A stretch of DNA of 8,668 nucleotides from Anaerolinea sp. (GCA_020720965.1 DYNS01000112.1:1-8668); one strand, 5' to 3'; positions 1-6,801 are shown, counted from the first letter of the stretch. A program made the numbers and translations. Notes: generated by a model from the letters alone, not told the origin.

Positions 1-1
1 G

Positions 2-280
2 GCGATTCATAATTAGCCGGGGTATTTCGGGATTAAAGCGCCCTCCACCCTTAATCATCGTTACTTGTTTGAGGACGTTCCCATGAGCCTGGTACCGATT
101 GCCTCGCTGGGGGTTCGGCACGGGGTTTCGGTGCGCGGCATGGAGAGCATGATTCGGCTTGCCAGTATTATGCACCGCACCGACTATTGGCGGCGCGGGC
201 GCACGGTGGAGCGCCTGGGGATTGAGCAATGGAGTGTGAGCGAATTGACCCGCTACGTGAGAGATGGGAAGATTCCGTAG
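2..280 (+). pseudogene. 3' end of an octopine/nopaline-type NAD(P) dehydrogenase gene, interrupted by an in-frame TAG
   Basis: The frame ending at the TAG at 278-280 encodes a C-terminal segment I recognise from the NAD/NADP octopine/nopaline (opine) dehydrogenase family. Features include GIKAPSTLNHRYLFEDVPMS followed by LVPIASLG, then LASIMHRTDYW and GRTVERLGI. This is the helical substrate-binding domain; the Rossmann NAD-binding half lies outside the window. The family resemblance continues upstream of the first usable start (TTG at 65) to codon 17, and probably to AIHN at 2-13. Those residues are separated from PGYFGIKAP by a TAG at 14-16. No ribosome binding site precedes 65, so a separate 71-residue gene is unlikely. 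The upstream part may therefore be a truncated enzyme, a pseudogene, or a gene with a sequencing error. The substrate cannot be told from this fragment. The family call is fairly firm; pseudogene status rests on one base. Confidence 0.6.
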
Positions 281-287
281 TTTTTGC

Positions 288-329
288 AAAACCGCCTTGC
301 GGGGGTTTCCTCCTGCAAGGCGGTTTTTT
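288..329 (+). terminator. Rho-independent terminator between convergent genes
   Basis: A 13-bp perfect stem pairs AAAACCGCCTTGC (288-300) with GCAAGGCGGTTTT (315-327) around a 14-base loop. A run of six T spans 324-329. It starts 8 bases after the dehydrogenase stop and abuts the stop of the minus-strand kinase at 330. It is strongest for rightward transcription. On the minus strand the T tract is only four bases, so it may also slow leftward transcription, but less efficiently. Confidence 0.9.
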
Positions 330-3300
330 CTATTCTTTGGGCATGGGCAGGCGTAAGAAAAAGACGCTACCGGGTAGTTTTTCTTCATCGTAACCGGGGC
401 TTTCCACCCAAATTTTGCCGCCGTGCGCCTTCATAATCCCGGCGGCGATGGCAAGCCCCAAGCCCGGTCCGCCGCCCTTGAACTTGGTGCGCCCGGAGGA
501 GTGCAGTTCCACTTTGCCAACCTGATGGAGCTTCTCGAAGATGACCTTTTGGTTGGCGGGGTCAATGCCGATGCCTGTATCCGCTACACGAATTTCTGCC
601 CAACGGGCATGGCGCTCGTCCTCCTGCATCGCCCCGCTGATGGTGACTGAGCCGCCATCCGGGGTGTATTTGATAGCATTGATGAAGACTGCGTCCAGGG
701 CTTTTTGCAGAAGTTGCGGGTCGGCGGGAATGGGCGGCAGTTGGTTGAGGCTGCTTTCCACCACCAGGTTTACGGTGCGTTCCTTCAGGTCGTTTTTATA
801 TTCCTTTAAGACGAGTTGCAGAATCAAACCGGGGATGACCATTTCAATGCGCGGGACAATGGTCTGGCTTTCCAGTTTTGCTACGTCCAGCATGGCGTTT
901 ACCACCTGGTGCAGGCGGTCGGTGCCTTTCATAACCCCATCGACTGCCATGAGGAGGGATTCGTTTTGCTGCACGGAGGAGGCAGCACGGAGAATGCCGA
1001 GGTAGCCTTTCATCACCGTAATGGGGGTGCGGAGTTCGTGGGCAGCGACCTGAATGAAGGAGGTTTTGTTTTTGTCCAGTTTTTCCAGGGTGACATAGGC
1101 ATTGTTCAGTTCTTCCACCCGCTGAGAGACCATTCTCTCCATAAGTTCGTTAAAGCGGGTTACTTCCTCGTAGAGGCGGGCGTTTTGCAGGGCAATGGCG
1201 GCTTGCATGGCAAAGGTGGAAGCGAGTACGATGTCGTCCTTGCTAAAGGCGGCTTTTGCCGGGCGAGTGAGGGAAAGCATTCCGATAACTTTATTTTTGG
1301 AGAAAAGCGGCACACCCATCCAAGAGTAGTGCAGGGGCAGCCATTCCACCTGTATCCAACCTTCCGATTCGGTTACATCGTCTATGGTGAAGGCTTCGCC
1401 GGAGGTCTCAATCTGGTCATATACGCCGCCGCGATTGATGTTGACGTGCAGGGCGTTCACCCGCTCGTCCTGTGGAAAGCCGCGATGCGCCAACACGCTT
1501 ACGGTTCCGTCCATCTCTTCCATCATCAGCGAGCCGCGCTCGTAGGGCAGGACGGTTTGAAGCTGCTCCAAAATTTGCTGCGGCACTTCGTCCATTTTCA
1601 GCAGGGTGGAAAGCCCGCGGGCGGCTTTGGAGAGAGCATCGGCATCTTTGCGGCGGTGCTGTTCCAACTGGTAGAGCGAATCCAACTCTTCGGCGCGTTG
1701 ACGGACTTCTTCCAGCAGGCGTTCCACCTCCCTTTGGGCGGCTTCGCGCTGGTCTACCAGTGTGACCCGCAAAAGGGCGCTGCTGAGGAGGTTGCGTACC
1801 CGCGAATAGACTTCCCAGTCGCGGGCAGACATTTCCATCCACATGAATCCGAATCGGTTTTGGGCAAGGGAAAGAGGCATGATGACGGCGGTGTAGCGCC
1901 TATCGTCCGGAATGCTGCCCTGGGGGATGAGAGTGCCAGTCGCCAGGCGGGGCTGTTCGGAGAAGAGTTCGCATTTGCCTTTTTGATATTGCAAATACAG
2001 GTGATGGTGTGAGGGGGGTGGCATGAGAATCGACTCTGGCATGTTTTGCTTTTCGTAAAACATGACGTAAAGATGCTCGATTCCCATTGCCGGGAAGTGA
2101 TGCTGAACCGCCGCGCCAATCTCTTGCAGGGTCATGGCGGGAGCCATATCAAAACTGAAGGCTTGCAGAACCTGCTCCTGCTGTTCCAGTTCCAGACGTT
2201 TGTATGCCTGATGCCGCTGAGAGAGTTCTCCCACCATCATGCGGGCTTGCTGAAAGAGATTCTCCGCCTGGAGCATGGAGTCTTTGTCTGTAATGCCTGC
2301 CAGGGCTTGCTGGCGCAAGGCGGAAAGGATGTTGTGCCAATCTGCCGGGTCTTCGGTATATTTTTGCAGTTGCTGCACCCCGGTCTCAATGGCGTGCAAA
2401 AAGTCATCCAGGCGGGCTTCGCCGTGCAAGGCGCTGAGGAATTCTTCCCAAATTTTGCCAAAGGTTTCTTCCAACTCCGGGTGAGCGCCGGGGAGGTTGC
2501 AGGCTTTGGAAAGGCTGCGGATGACGGCTTCTTTTTTGTTTTCCAACCTGCCGGTGCGGGCGACATCTTCCTTGGAGACTTGTACACGGGTAAGGAACTG
2601 GGGCAGACAGCCGCAAGACCAGCGCACGACCAATTCGGTGGGCATCATGGTGAGGGTTGGTTCGCGCCGCCCCTCCAGCAGGCTGAGAAGGGTTTCCACC
2701 GATTTTCTGCCCGTCTCGTAAAAGGATTGGCGCACGGTGGTGAGGGGAACGCCCAGGGAACGTGCTTCCTTCACATCGTCAAAGCCGGTGACGGCGACAT
2801 CACGCGGGATGTGGTAGCCGCGCTGCCGCAGGACTTCGATTGCCCCAAACGCCATCTTGTCGTTGGAAGCGACAACAGCGTCAAAGCGTACTTTGCGCTG
2901 GTCCATCAATTTCCGCATGGCGGCGCGTCCGCTTTCCGGGCTATAGTTGCCAGTGATGACGAGTTTTTCGTCAAAGGGAATGTCGTGGGCGCTGAGTTCC
3001 TGTTTGTAGGCAAAGAGACGTTGTTCGGCTTCCACCTGCTCGCGAGGTCCGGTGATGAAAGCCAGGCGTTTGTAGCCGTGCGTTTCGATGAGGTGCTTAA
3101 TCACCGCCCGCATCCCGCTTACGCTATCCGTCAGCAGGTTGGGCATACCGCTTACATCCAACGCATTGGCAACGATGGGAATTTCGCCAAAGGCGTTGCG
3201 GAATTGGGTAATTTCGTCAGTTTTTAGCCCGTGTCCCAGGTCTGCCGCCCAAATCAGCCCGTCCAGATGGGCGGAGTGTGCCAGGTCGTATAAGCCATAG

Positions 3301-3482
3301 GAGGGAGCCATTTGCCCAGGGGTGGTAATGGCTACCGGCTGCCCACCCACAAAACAGACCAGGTTCAGGTTGTGGTGTTCGGCGGCTTCGGTAACGCCCG
3401 CCATAAATTCTATGCCCCACACGCGGCTGACCTGTGAGACGAATACGCCAATGTTTCTTCTTTCGGTTGAGTTGTTGGGCAT
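330..3482 (-). CDS. Cytoplasmic hybrid sensor histidine kinase: LacI-type ligand-binding domain, GAF-like region, GAF, HisKA, HATPase_c
   Basis: The product should autophosphorylate on histidine in response to a small ligand, probably a sugar, and pass phosphate to an unlinked response regulator. Residue numbers count from an upstream TTG; subtract 2 for the preferred ATG. Residues 12-290 form a LacI/GalR-like periplasmic-binding fold (TDSVSGMRAVIKHLIETHGY, ASNDKMAFGAIEVL, VAVTGFDD, PLTTVRQ), closed by a WSCGC motif at 290-294. Residues 300-440 are helical. Residues 440-580 look like a divergent GAF, and 582-620 are a charged coiled coil. A clear GAF domain spans about 615-775. HisKA carries AAHELRTP with phospho-acceptor H817. 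HATPase_c has N-box N937, DTGIGI at 970-975 and GGGPGLGLA at 1005-1013. There is no signal peptide, transmembrane segment, helix-turn-helix or receiver domain. It is monocistronic, with a convergent neighbour downstream and a divergent operon upstream. Ligand and partner are unknown. Confidence 0.93.
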   Translation of the reverse strand: MPNNSTERRNIGVFVSQVSRVWGIEFMAGVTEAAEHHNLNLVCFVGGQPVAITTPGQMAPSYGLYDLAHSAHLDGLIWAADLGHGLKTDEITQFRNAFGEIPIVANALDVSGMPNLLTDSVSGMRAVIKHLIETHGYKRLAFITGPREQVEAEQRLFAYKQELSAHDIPFDEKLVITGNYSPESGRAAMRKLMDQRKVRFDAVVASNDKMAFGAIEVLRQRGYHIPRDVAVTGFDDVKEARSLGVPLTTVRQSFYETGRKSVETLLSLLEGRREPTLTMMPTELVVRWSCGCLPQFLTRVQVSKEDVARTGRLENKKEAVIRSLSKACNLPGAHPELEETFGKIWEEFLSALHGEARLDDFLHAIETGVQQLQKYTEDPADWHNILSALRQQALAGITDKDSMLQAENLFQQARMMVGELSQRHQAYKRLELEQQEQVLQAFSFDMAPAMTLQEIGAAVQHHFPAMGIEHLYVMFYEKQNMPESILMPPPSHHHLYLQYQKGKCELFSEQPRLATGTLIPQGSIPDDRRYTAVIMPLSLAQNRFGFMWMEMSARDWEVYSRVRNLLSSALLRVTLVDQREAAQREVERLLEEVRQRAEELDSLYQLEQHRRKDADALSKAARGLSTLLKMDEVPQQILEQLQTVLPYERGSLMMEEMDGTVSVLAHRGFPQDERVNALHVNINRGGVYDQIETSGEAFTIDDVTESEGWIQVEWLPLHYSWMGVPLFSKNKVIGMLSLTRPAKAAFSKDDIVLASTFAMQAAIALQNARLYEEVTRFNELMERMVSQRVEELNNAYVTLEKLDKNKTSFIQVAAHELRTPITVMKGYLGILRAASSVQQNESLLMAVDGVMKGTDRLHQVVNAMLDVAKLESQTIVPRIEMVIPGLILQLVLKEYKNDLKERTVNLVVESSLNQLPPIPADPQLLQKALDAVFINAIKYTPDGGSVTISGAMQEDERHARWAEIRVADTGIGIDPANQKVIFEKLHQVGKVELHSSGRTKFKGGGPGLGLAIAAGIMKAHGGKIWVESPGYDEEKLPGSVFFLRLPMPKE

Positions 3483-3490
3483 GGGCAATA

Positions 3491-3494
3491 CCTT
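3491..3494 (-). promoter_or_regulatory. Ribosome binding site that selects the ATG start of the sensor kinase
   Basis: On the minus strand AAGG lies 8 bases before the ATG at 3482-3480, which is normal spacing. An alternative in-frame TTG at 3488-3486 would lie only 2 bases from it, which is too close. I therefore start the kinase at 3482, two codons inside the longest open frame. Confidence 0.6.
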
Positions 3495-3523
3495 AGGCGG
3501 GCGGAGAAGGAAAAGAGACTTCT

Positions 3524-3529
3524 ATTATA
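3524..3529 (-). promoter_or_regulatory. Candidate -10 box for the sensor kinase
   Basis: The minus strand reads a perfect TATAAT 41 bases upstream of the preferred ATG, in an otherwise GC-rich divergent intergenic region (3483-3616). I could not find a convincing TTGACA-like -35 at 16-18 bases, so this may be an activator-dependent or degenerate sigma-70-type promoter. Confidence 0.5.
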
Positions 3530-3604
3530 TCCTCTCCAGCAGGGCAAGGAGGACGAGGCGCAATAAAACTGCAATGCAAAAGCAGCCGGGCGGGTGTGTG
3601 GGAG

Positions 3605-3610
3605 TACAAT
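3605..3610 (+). promoter_or_regulatory. Candidate -10 box placed for a leaderless tag transcript
   Basis: TACAAT (5 of 6 matches to TATAAT) ends 6 bases before the tag ATG at 3617. If used as a -10 box, transcription would begin at or next to the A of the start codon, giving a leaderless mRNA. There is no good Shine-Dalgarno at normal distance; the nearest GGAG is 12 bases upstream. No convincing -35 is visible. This is inference from spacing. Confidence 0.35.
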
Positions 3611-3616
3611 ACGGGC

Positions 3617-4150
3617 ATGACAACCTATTGCGACTTTTGCAACGCCCTGCCCCCTGATGATATTCAGCGAGTGTATCACGATACACAGTACGGCTTCCCG
3701 CTGCGGGAGGATAACCTGCTCTTTGAGCGCCTGGTGTTGGAAATTAACCAAGCCGGGCTTTCGTGGCTCACTATTTTGAAGAAAGCCGAAGGATTCCGCC
3801 GCGCCTACGCCGAATTCGACCTGGAAACGGTGGCAGGTTTCGGCGAGGCAGACCGCCTGCGCCTGCTCTCGGGCCCGGGCATCATCCGCAACCGATTAAA
3901 AATCAACGCCGCCATAGAGAATGCCCGGCGCATTCGGGTTTTGCAGGGCGAGTTTGGCTCCTTCCGCGCCTGGTTGGATGCCCACGCCCCGCAGGAGAAG
4001 GATGCCTGGGTAATATTGTTCAAACGAACTTTTGTTTTTACCGGCGGGGAAATTGTGGGCGAGTTTTTAATGTCCACCGGCTACCTGCCGGGGGCGCATA
4101 GCCCGCTCTGCCCCATTTTTGAAAAGATTGAGAGCCAAAAACGACCATGA
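3617..4150 (+). CDS. tag: DNA-3-methyladenine glycosylase I (Tag)
   Basis: This base-excision repair enzyme removes 3-methyladenine from alkylated DNA in the cytoplasm. The 177 residues are close to the 187 of E. coli Tag. The family signature LEINQAGLSWLTILKK (41-56) contains the presumed catalytic Glu42 and aromatic Trp50. YHDTQYG (20-26) and GPGIIRNRLKINAAIENAR also fit. The structural zinc site appears intact: Cys5 and His21 near the N-terminus, and His161 and Cys165 (HSPLC) near the C-terminus. I start at ATG 3617, not the in-frame GTG at 3596, because family members begin a few residues before the first zinc Cys. The stop overlaps the next ATG by four bases (ATGA), so translation is probably coupled. 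It is the first gene of the 3617-6707 run. No adaptive-response gene such as ada or ogt is adjacent. Confidence 0.95.
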   Translation: MTTYCDFCNALPPDDIQRVYHDTQYGFPLREDNLLFERLVLEINQAGLSWLTILKKAEGFRRAYAEFDLETVAGFGEADRLRLLSGPGIIRNRLKINAAIENARRIRVLQGEFGSFRAWLDAHAPQEKDAWVILFKRTFVFTGGEIVGEFLMSTGYLPGAHSPLCPIFEKIESQKRP

Positions 4151-4917
4151 TTCTGCCAACCGCCGAACCATTCTTCTTCCCCGGCTACCAGGAGACCGGT
4201 GTTTTGCTTACGCACGGATTCACCGGTTCGCCCAAAGAAATGCGCTGGATGGGTGAGTATCTAAACGGGTTGGGGTATCCCTGCCTGGGGGTGAGGCTGA
4301 CTGGACACGCCACCCGCCCCGAAGATATGATTCGCTCGCACTACGAAGACTGGCTCACCTCGCTGGAGGATGGCTATCACCTTTTGAGGGGGGCTGCCCG
4401 CCGCATTGTGCTGGTGGGGCTTTCCATGGGCGGGGCGCTCTCACTGGTCAGCGCGGCGCGTTTACCCGTGCAGGGCGTTATCGTCATGGCAACTCCCTAC
4501 AACCTGCCTTCAGACTGGCGTTTGGAACACACCGAACTGCTGAGTCGTTTTATGCCCTACCTGCCAAAATCCAAAGAGCCGCCCGGCACAGGCTGGTTCG
4601 ATAAAGATGCCTGGCGCGAGCAGGTTTCTTACCCGCAAAACCCCCTGCGCTCTATTGGGCAGTTAAAACAACTGCTTGCCCTGCTGCGCCAAACCTTGCC
4701 GCAAGTCACCGTCCCCAGCCTGCTCATCTACTCGCAAGACGACATCTACCTGCCGATGGGCAGCCTGCCAAGCATGGAATATATTTACGCCCACCTGGGC
4801 GCGGCGAGAAAAGAAACACTCGTCCTCACCGGCTCCGGGCATGTCATTCCGCGAGACGCACAACGCCAAACCGCCTTCCAAGCCGCCGCCGCCTTTTTGC
4901 AAAGCCTGGAAGATTAA
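4147..4917 (+). CDS. Alpha/beta-hydrolase, Est30-like carboxylesterase
   Basis: This is a probable cytoplasmic serine esterase for short acyl esters, of the carboxylesterase/monoacylglycerol-lipase type (Geobacillus Est30-like). HGFTGSP (23-29) supplies the oxyanion-hole region. GLSMGG (91-96) holds nucleophile Ser93. Asp198 in YSQDDIYLP is the probable acid, and His232 in GSGHVIPRD is the base. The length of 256 residues is normal for the group. A short helical cap lies around 118-165. There is no signal peptide. The ATG overlaps the tag stop, and there is no strong Shine-Dalgarno, which fits translational coupling. The natural substrate is unknown. Placement between a repair enzyme and an efflux-type transporter might suggest detoxification, but it could equally be housekeeping. 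The fold and triad are clear; the substrate is not. Confidence 0.9.
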   Translation: MILPTAEPFFFPGYQETGVLLTHGFTGSPKEMRWMGEYLNGLGYPCLGVRLTGHATRPEDMIRSHYEDWLTSLEDGYHLLRGAARRIVLVGLSMGGALSLVSAARLPVQGVIVMATPYNLPSDWRLEHTELLSRFMPYLPKSKEPPGTGWFDKDAWREQVSYPQNPLRSIGQLKQLLALLRQTLPQVTVPSLLIYSQDDIYLPMGSLPSMEYIYAHLGAARKETLVLTGSGHVIPRDAQRQTAFQAAAAFLQSLED

Positions 4918-4938
4918 CCCCCTCCTCCCACACCCTCT

Positions 4939-6069
4939 ATGAATCCTTCCATCCTTTGGCTTGCCGCCGCCCTCTTTGTTTGGGGCATTGGCGAGGGCAT
5001 GTTCTTTTACTTTCAGCCCATTTACCTGGCGCAACTGGGCGCAAACCCGGTGCAAATTGGCGCCATTTTAGGCGGGGCAGGCTTCGCCATGATGTTGGCA
5101 CACATCCCCGCCGGGGCGCTGACCGATAAAATCGGCGCCCGCCCGCTCTTACGCGCCGCCTGGCTCTTTGGGCTGGTCGCCGCCTGGCTCATGGCTGCCG
5201 CCCCAACCCTGCCCCTTTTTGTGGGCGGCTTGCTCTTATACGGCTTCACCGCCTTTGTCGCCGCCCCGCTCAACGCCTATGTCACCGCCGCGCGCGGCAA
5301 CTGGAGCATAGGACGCGCCCTCACCCTCGTCTCCGCCACCTTCAACCTCGGCATCTTCATCGGTCCCCTGCTGGGCGGCTACCTGGGAGATACCTACGGC
5401 TTACGCACCGTGTACCTCAGCGCCGCCGCCATTTTCGTCCTCTCCACCGTCTTCATCTTCCTTTTGGAAGCCCAACCCGTGCAAGCCCACAACCCCGCCG
5501 ACCCGCCCGGCAACCTGCTTAAAAACCCTGCCTACCTGCGTTACCTCGCCTTCGGCTTCTTTGCCCTGCTTGCCATGTACCTGCCCCAGCCCTTTAGTTC
5601 CAAATACCTGCAAGAAATACGCGGTCTTACCCTGGCGCAGATTGGGCTACTCGGCAGCATTGGCGGGCTGGGCAACACCGCCCTCAACTACCTGTTGGGG
5701 CACATCCCCAACCCCCGCATCGGATTCATCCTGGGGCAAATCACAGTTGCCCTGTATGCCCTCATCCTGTGGCAATTCAGCGCCCTGCCTCTGCTGCTGC
5801 TTGCCTACTTCATCTTCGGCGGCTCACGCGCCGCCCGCACCCTATACATGGCGCAAATTCGCCCCCTGGTTCACCCCTCCCAACTGGGCTTGGCATACGG
5901 CATGGCAGAAACAACCGGCTCCCTCGTGATGGTGATAGCCCCCCTGCTGCTCGGTTTTCTCTATCAGTGGAAACCCGTCTCCATCTACCCCGTCAGCCTG
6001 GTCGCCGTTTTCCTCGGTGTTGCCCTCACCCTCGCCCTTTCCCCCTCCCCCCCCAAAGAGACCCCATGA
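4939..6069 (+). CDS. Major facilitator superfamily transporter, 12 membrane helices
   Basis: This inner-membrane secondary transporter has 376 residues, almost wholly hydrophobic, in about twelve helices. The loop between helices 2 and 3 carries the MFS motif A relative GALTDKIGARPLL (59-71). GPLLGGYLGDTYG (142-154) at the end of helix 5 resembles the antiporter-type motif C region. A hydrophilic linker at about 176-198 separates the two halves. The motif A copy expected after helix 8 is degenerate (GHIPNPR, 254-260). These traits suggest a drug/H+ antiporter or sugar-efflux-like exporter, but the substrate cannot be read from sequence. It begins 21 bases after the esterase stop, in a pyrimidine-rich gap with no Shine-Dalgarno. 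It ends in an ATGA overlap with the next gene. A C8 run at 6047-6054 lies five codons before the stop. Confidence 0.9.
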   Translation: MNPSILWLAAALFVWGIGEGMFFYFQPIYLAQLGANPVQIGAILGGAGFAMMLAHIPAGALTDKIGARPLLRAAWLFGLVAAWLMAAAPTLPLFVGGLLLYGFTAFVAAPLNAYVTAARGNWSIGRALTLVSATFNLGIFIGPLLGGYLGDTYGLRTVYLSAAAIFVLSTVFIFLLEAQPVQAHNPADPPGNLLKNPAYLRYLAFGFFALLAMYLPQPFSSKYLQEIRGLTLAQIGLLGSIGGLGNTALNYLLGHIPNPRIGFILGQITVALYALILWQFSALPLLLLAYFIFGGSRAARTLYMAQIRPLVHPSQLGLAYGMAETTGSLVMVIAPLLLGFLYQWKPVSIYPVSLVAVFLGVALTLALSPSPPKETP

Positions 6070-6707
6070 GCCTGCAAATCATCCCTTTCACCCTCGGCAT
6101 GGCACAAACCAACGCCTACCTCCTGGCAGACGAAAAAACCCACGAAGCCGCCGTCATTGACCCCGGCGCAGACGGAGAAACCATTTTGGCAGAAGCCCAA
6201 AAACGCGGCTGGCGGATTGGGCATCTCTGGTACACCCACGCCCACTTCGACCACATCGGCGGCGGCGCCGCCATTGCGGATGCCCTCAACCCCCTGCCCC
6301 TGGTCGCCATGCACACCGCCGACCATCTGCTCTGGCGCTCTGGCGGCGGAGGCAAAATGTTCGGGCTGCACATAGACCCCGGTCCAGAGCCGGTCATCCA
6401 CCTTCAGCATGGTCAGCTGCTAAGGCTGGGAGAAACCGAACTGCAAGTCCGGCACACGCCGGGGCATACCCCTGGGCATGTTGTCTTTTACTGCGCCCAA
6501 GTGCAAACCTGCTTTTGCGGCGACCTGATATTCTCCCACTCCGTTGGGCGCACCGACCTGCCCGGCGGCAGTTGGGAAACCCTGGTACACAGCATTCGCA
6601 GCCAAATTTACACCCTGCCAGAAGAAACCCGCCTGCTTTCTGGGCATGGCTCTGCCACCACCGTAGCGGAGGAGAAACTGGGAAACCCCTTCGTGCAGGA
6701 ATACTAA
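6066..6707 (+). CDS. Metallo-beta-lactamase-fold hydrolase, glyoxalase II-like
   Basis: This 213-residue cytoplasmic hydrolase has a two-metal site. THAHFDHIGG (57-66) gives His58, His60, Asp62 and His63. HTPGHTPGH gives His134. CGDLIF gives bridging Asp153, and LSGHG gives His194. The compact form lacks the C-terminal helical domain of classical human or E. coli glyoxalase II. It matches the short bacterial YcbL/GloB-like group, which hydrolyses thioesters or related substrates. The segment SHSVGRTDLPGGSWETL is typical of that group. A much longer open frame extends upstream inside the transporter gene, but the ATG at 6066 fits the family N-terminus (IIPFTLGMAQTNAYLL) and overlaps the transporter stop as ATGA. 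A weak AAAGAG lies upstream. It is the last gene before the terminator at 6730-6757. Confidence 0.93.
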   Translation: MSLQIIPFTLGMAQTNAYLLADEKTHEAAVIDPGADGETILAEAQKRGWRIGHLWYTHAHFDHIGGGAAIADALNPLPLVAMHTADHLLWRSGGGGKMFGLHIDPGPEPVIHLQHGQLLRLGETELQVRHTPGHTPGHVVFYCAQVQTCFCGDLIFSHSVGRTDLPGGSWETLVHSIRSQIYTLPEETRLLSGHGSATTVAEEKLGNPFVQEY

Positions 6708-6729
6708 ACCCTAAGCCGCCGCAAGCCGC

Positions 6730-6757
6730 AAGCGCCCGCCAACCTCGCCGGGCGCTT
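6730..6757 (+). terminator. Rho-independent terminator after the tag-to-hydrolase run
   Basis: The 9-bp stem pairs AAGCGCCCG (6730-6738) with CGGGCGCTT (6749-6757) around a 10-base loop. The tail is TTTTCGTTT, with the first T's inside the stem. It lies 23 bases after the hydrolase stop and separates that operon from the arsC cassette. Confidence 0.85.
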
Positions 6758-6777
6758 TTCGTTTAATCGAGTTTATG

Positions 6778-6801
6778 ATATATTCAAAAATATGAATTTA
6801 T
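6778..6801 (+). promoter_or_regulatory. Candidate ArsR/SmtB-type operator and promoter of the arsC cassette
   Basis: An imperfect inverted repeat of 24 bp reads ATA-t-ATTCA, six A/T bases, TGAAT-t-TAT. The arms are nine bases with one mismatched pair. The ATTCA/TGAAT core, AT-rich centre and position just ahead of arsC resemble operators of ArsR/SmtB-family metalloid repressors. A candidate -10 (TATATT, 6779-6784) lies within the left arm, so a bound repressor would block RNA polymerase. A weak -35 (TTTTCG, 6756-6761) sits 17 bases upstream. No arsR gene is in the window. The repeat is seen directly; the regulator is inferred. Confidence 0.5.

Noticed and set aside
65..280. A free-standing 71-residue protein starting at TTG 65
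   Set aside because: Family resemblance runs straight through position 65 from upstream with no ribosome binding site, so this is the tail of a larger dehydrogenase gene and not a small gene.
816..3227. Two long open frames (about 398 and 393 codons) on the plus strand, antisense to the kinase
   Set aside because: They mirror the kinase codons, have no recognisable domains, and show low-complexity His/Gly/Phe-rich composition. The kinase frame has full conserved motifs. These are shadow frames caused by GC-rich codon bias.
3540..3600. Possible small hairpin or operator around CTGC...GCAG in the divergent intergenic region
   Set aside because: The arms are only four bases with no extended symmetry, so it is not above chance.
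3596..3616. GTG start seven codons upstream of the tag ATG
   Set aside because: The extra residues are not family-like, there is no ribosome binding site, and the stretch overlaps the candidate TACAAT box.
5769..6065. Upstream extension of the metallo-hydrolase into the transporter gene
   Set aside because: The extension is Pro/Arg-rich shadow sequence of the transporter. The ATG at 6066 matches the normal family N-terminus and overlaps the transporter stop as ATGA.
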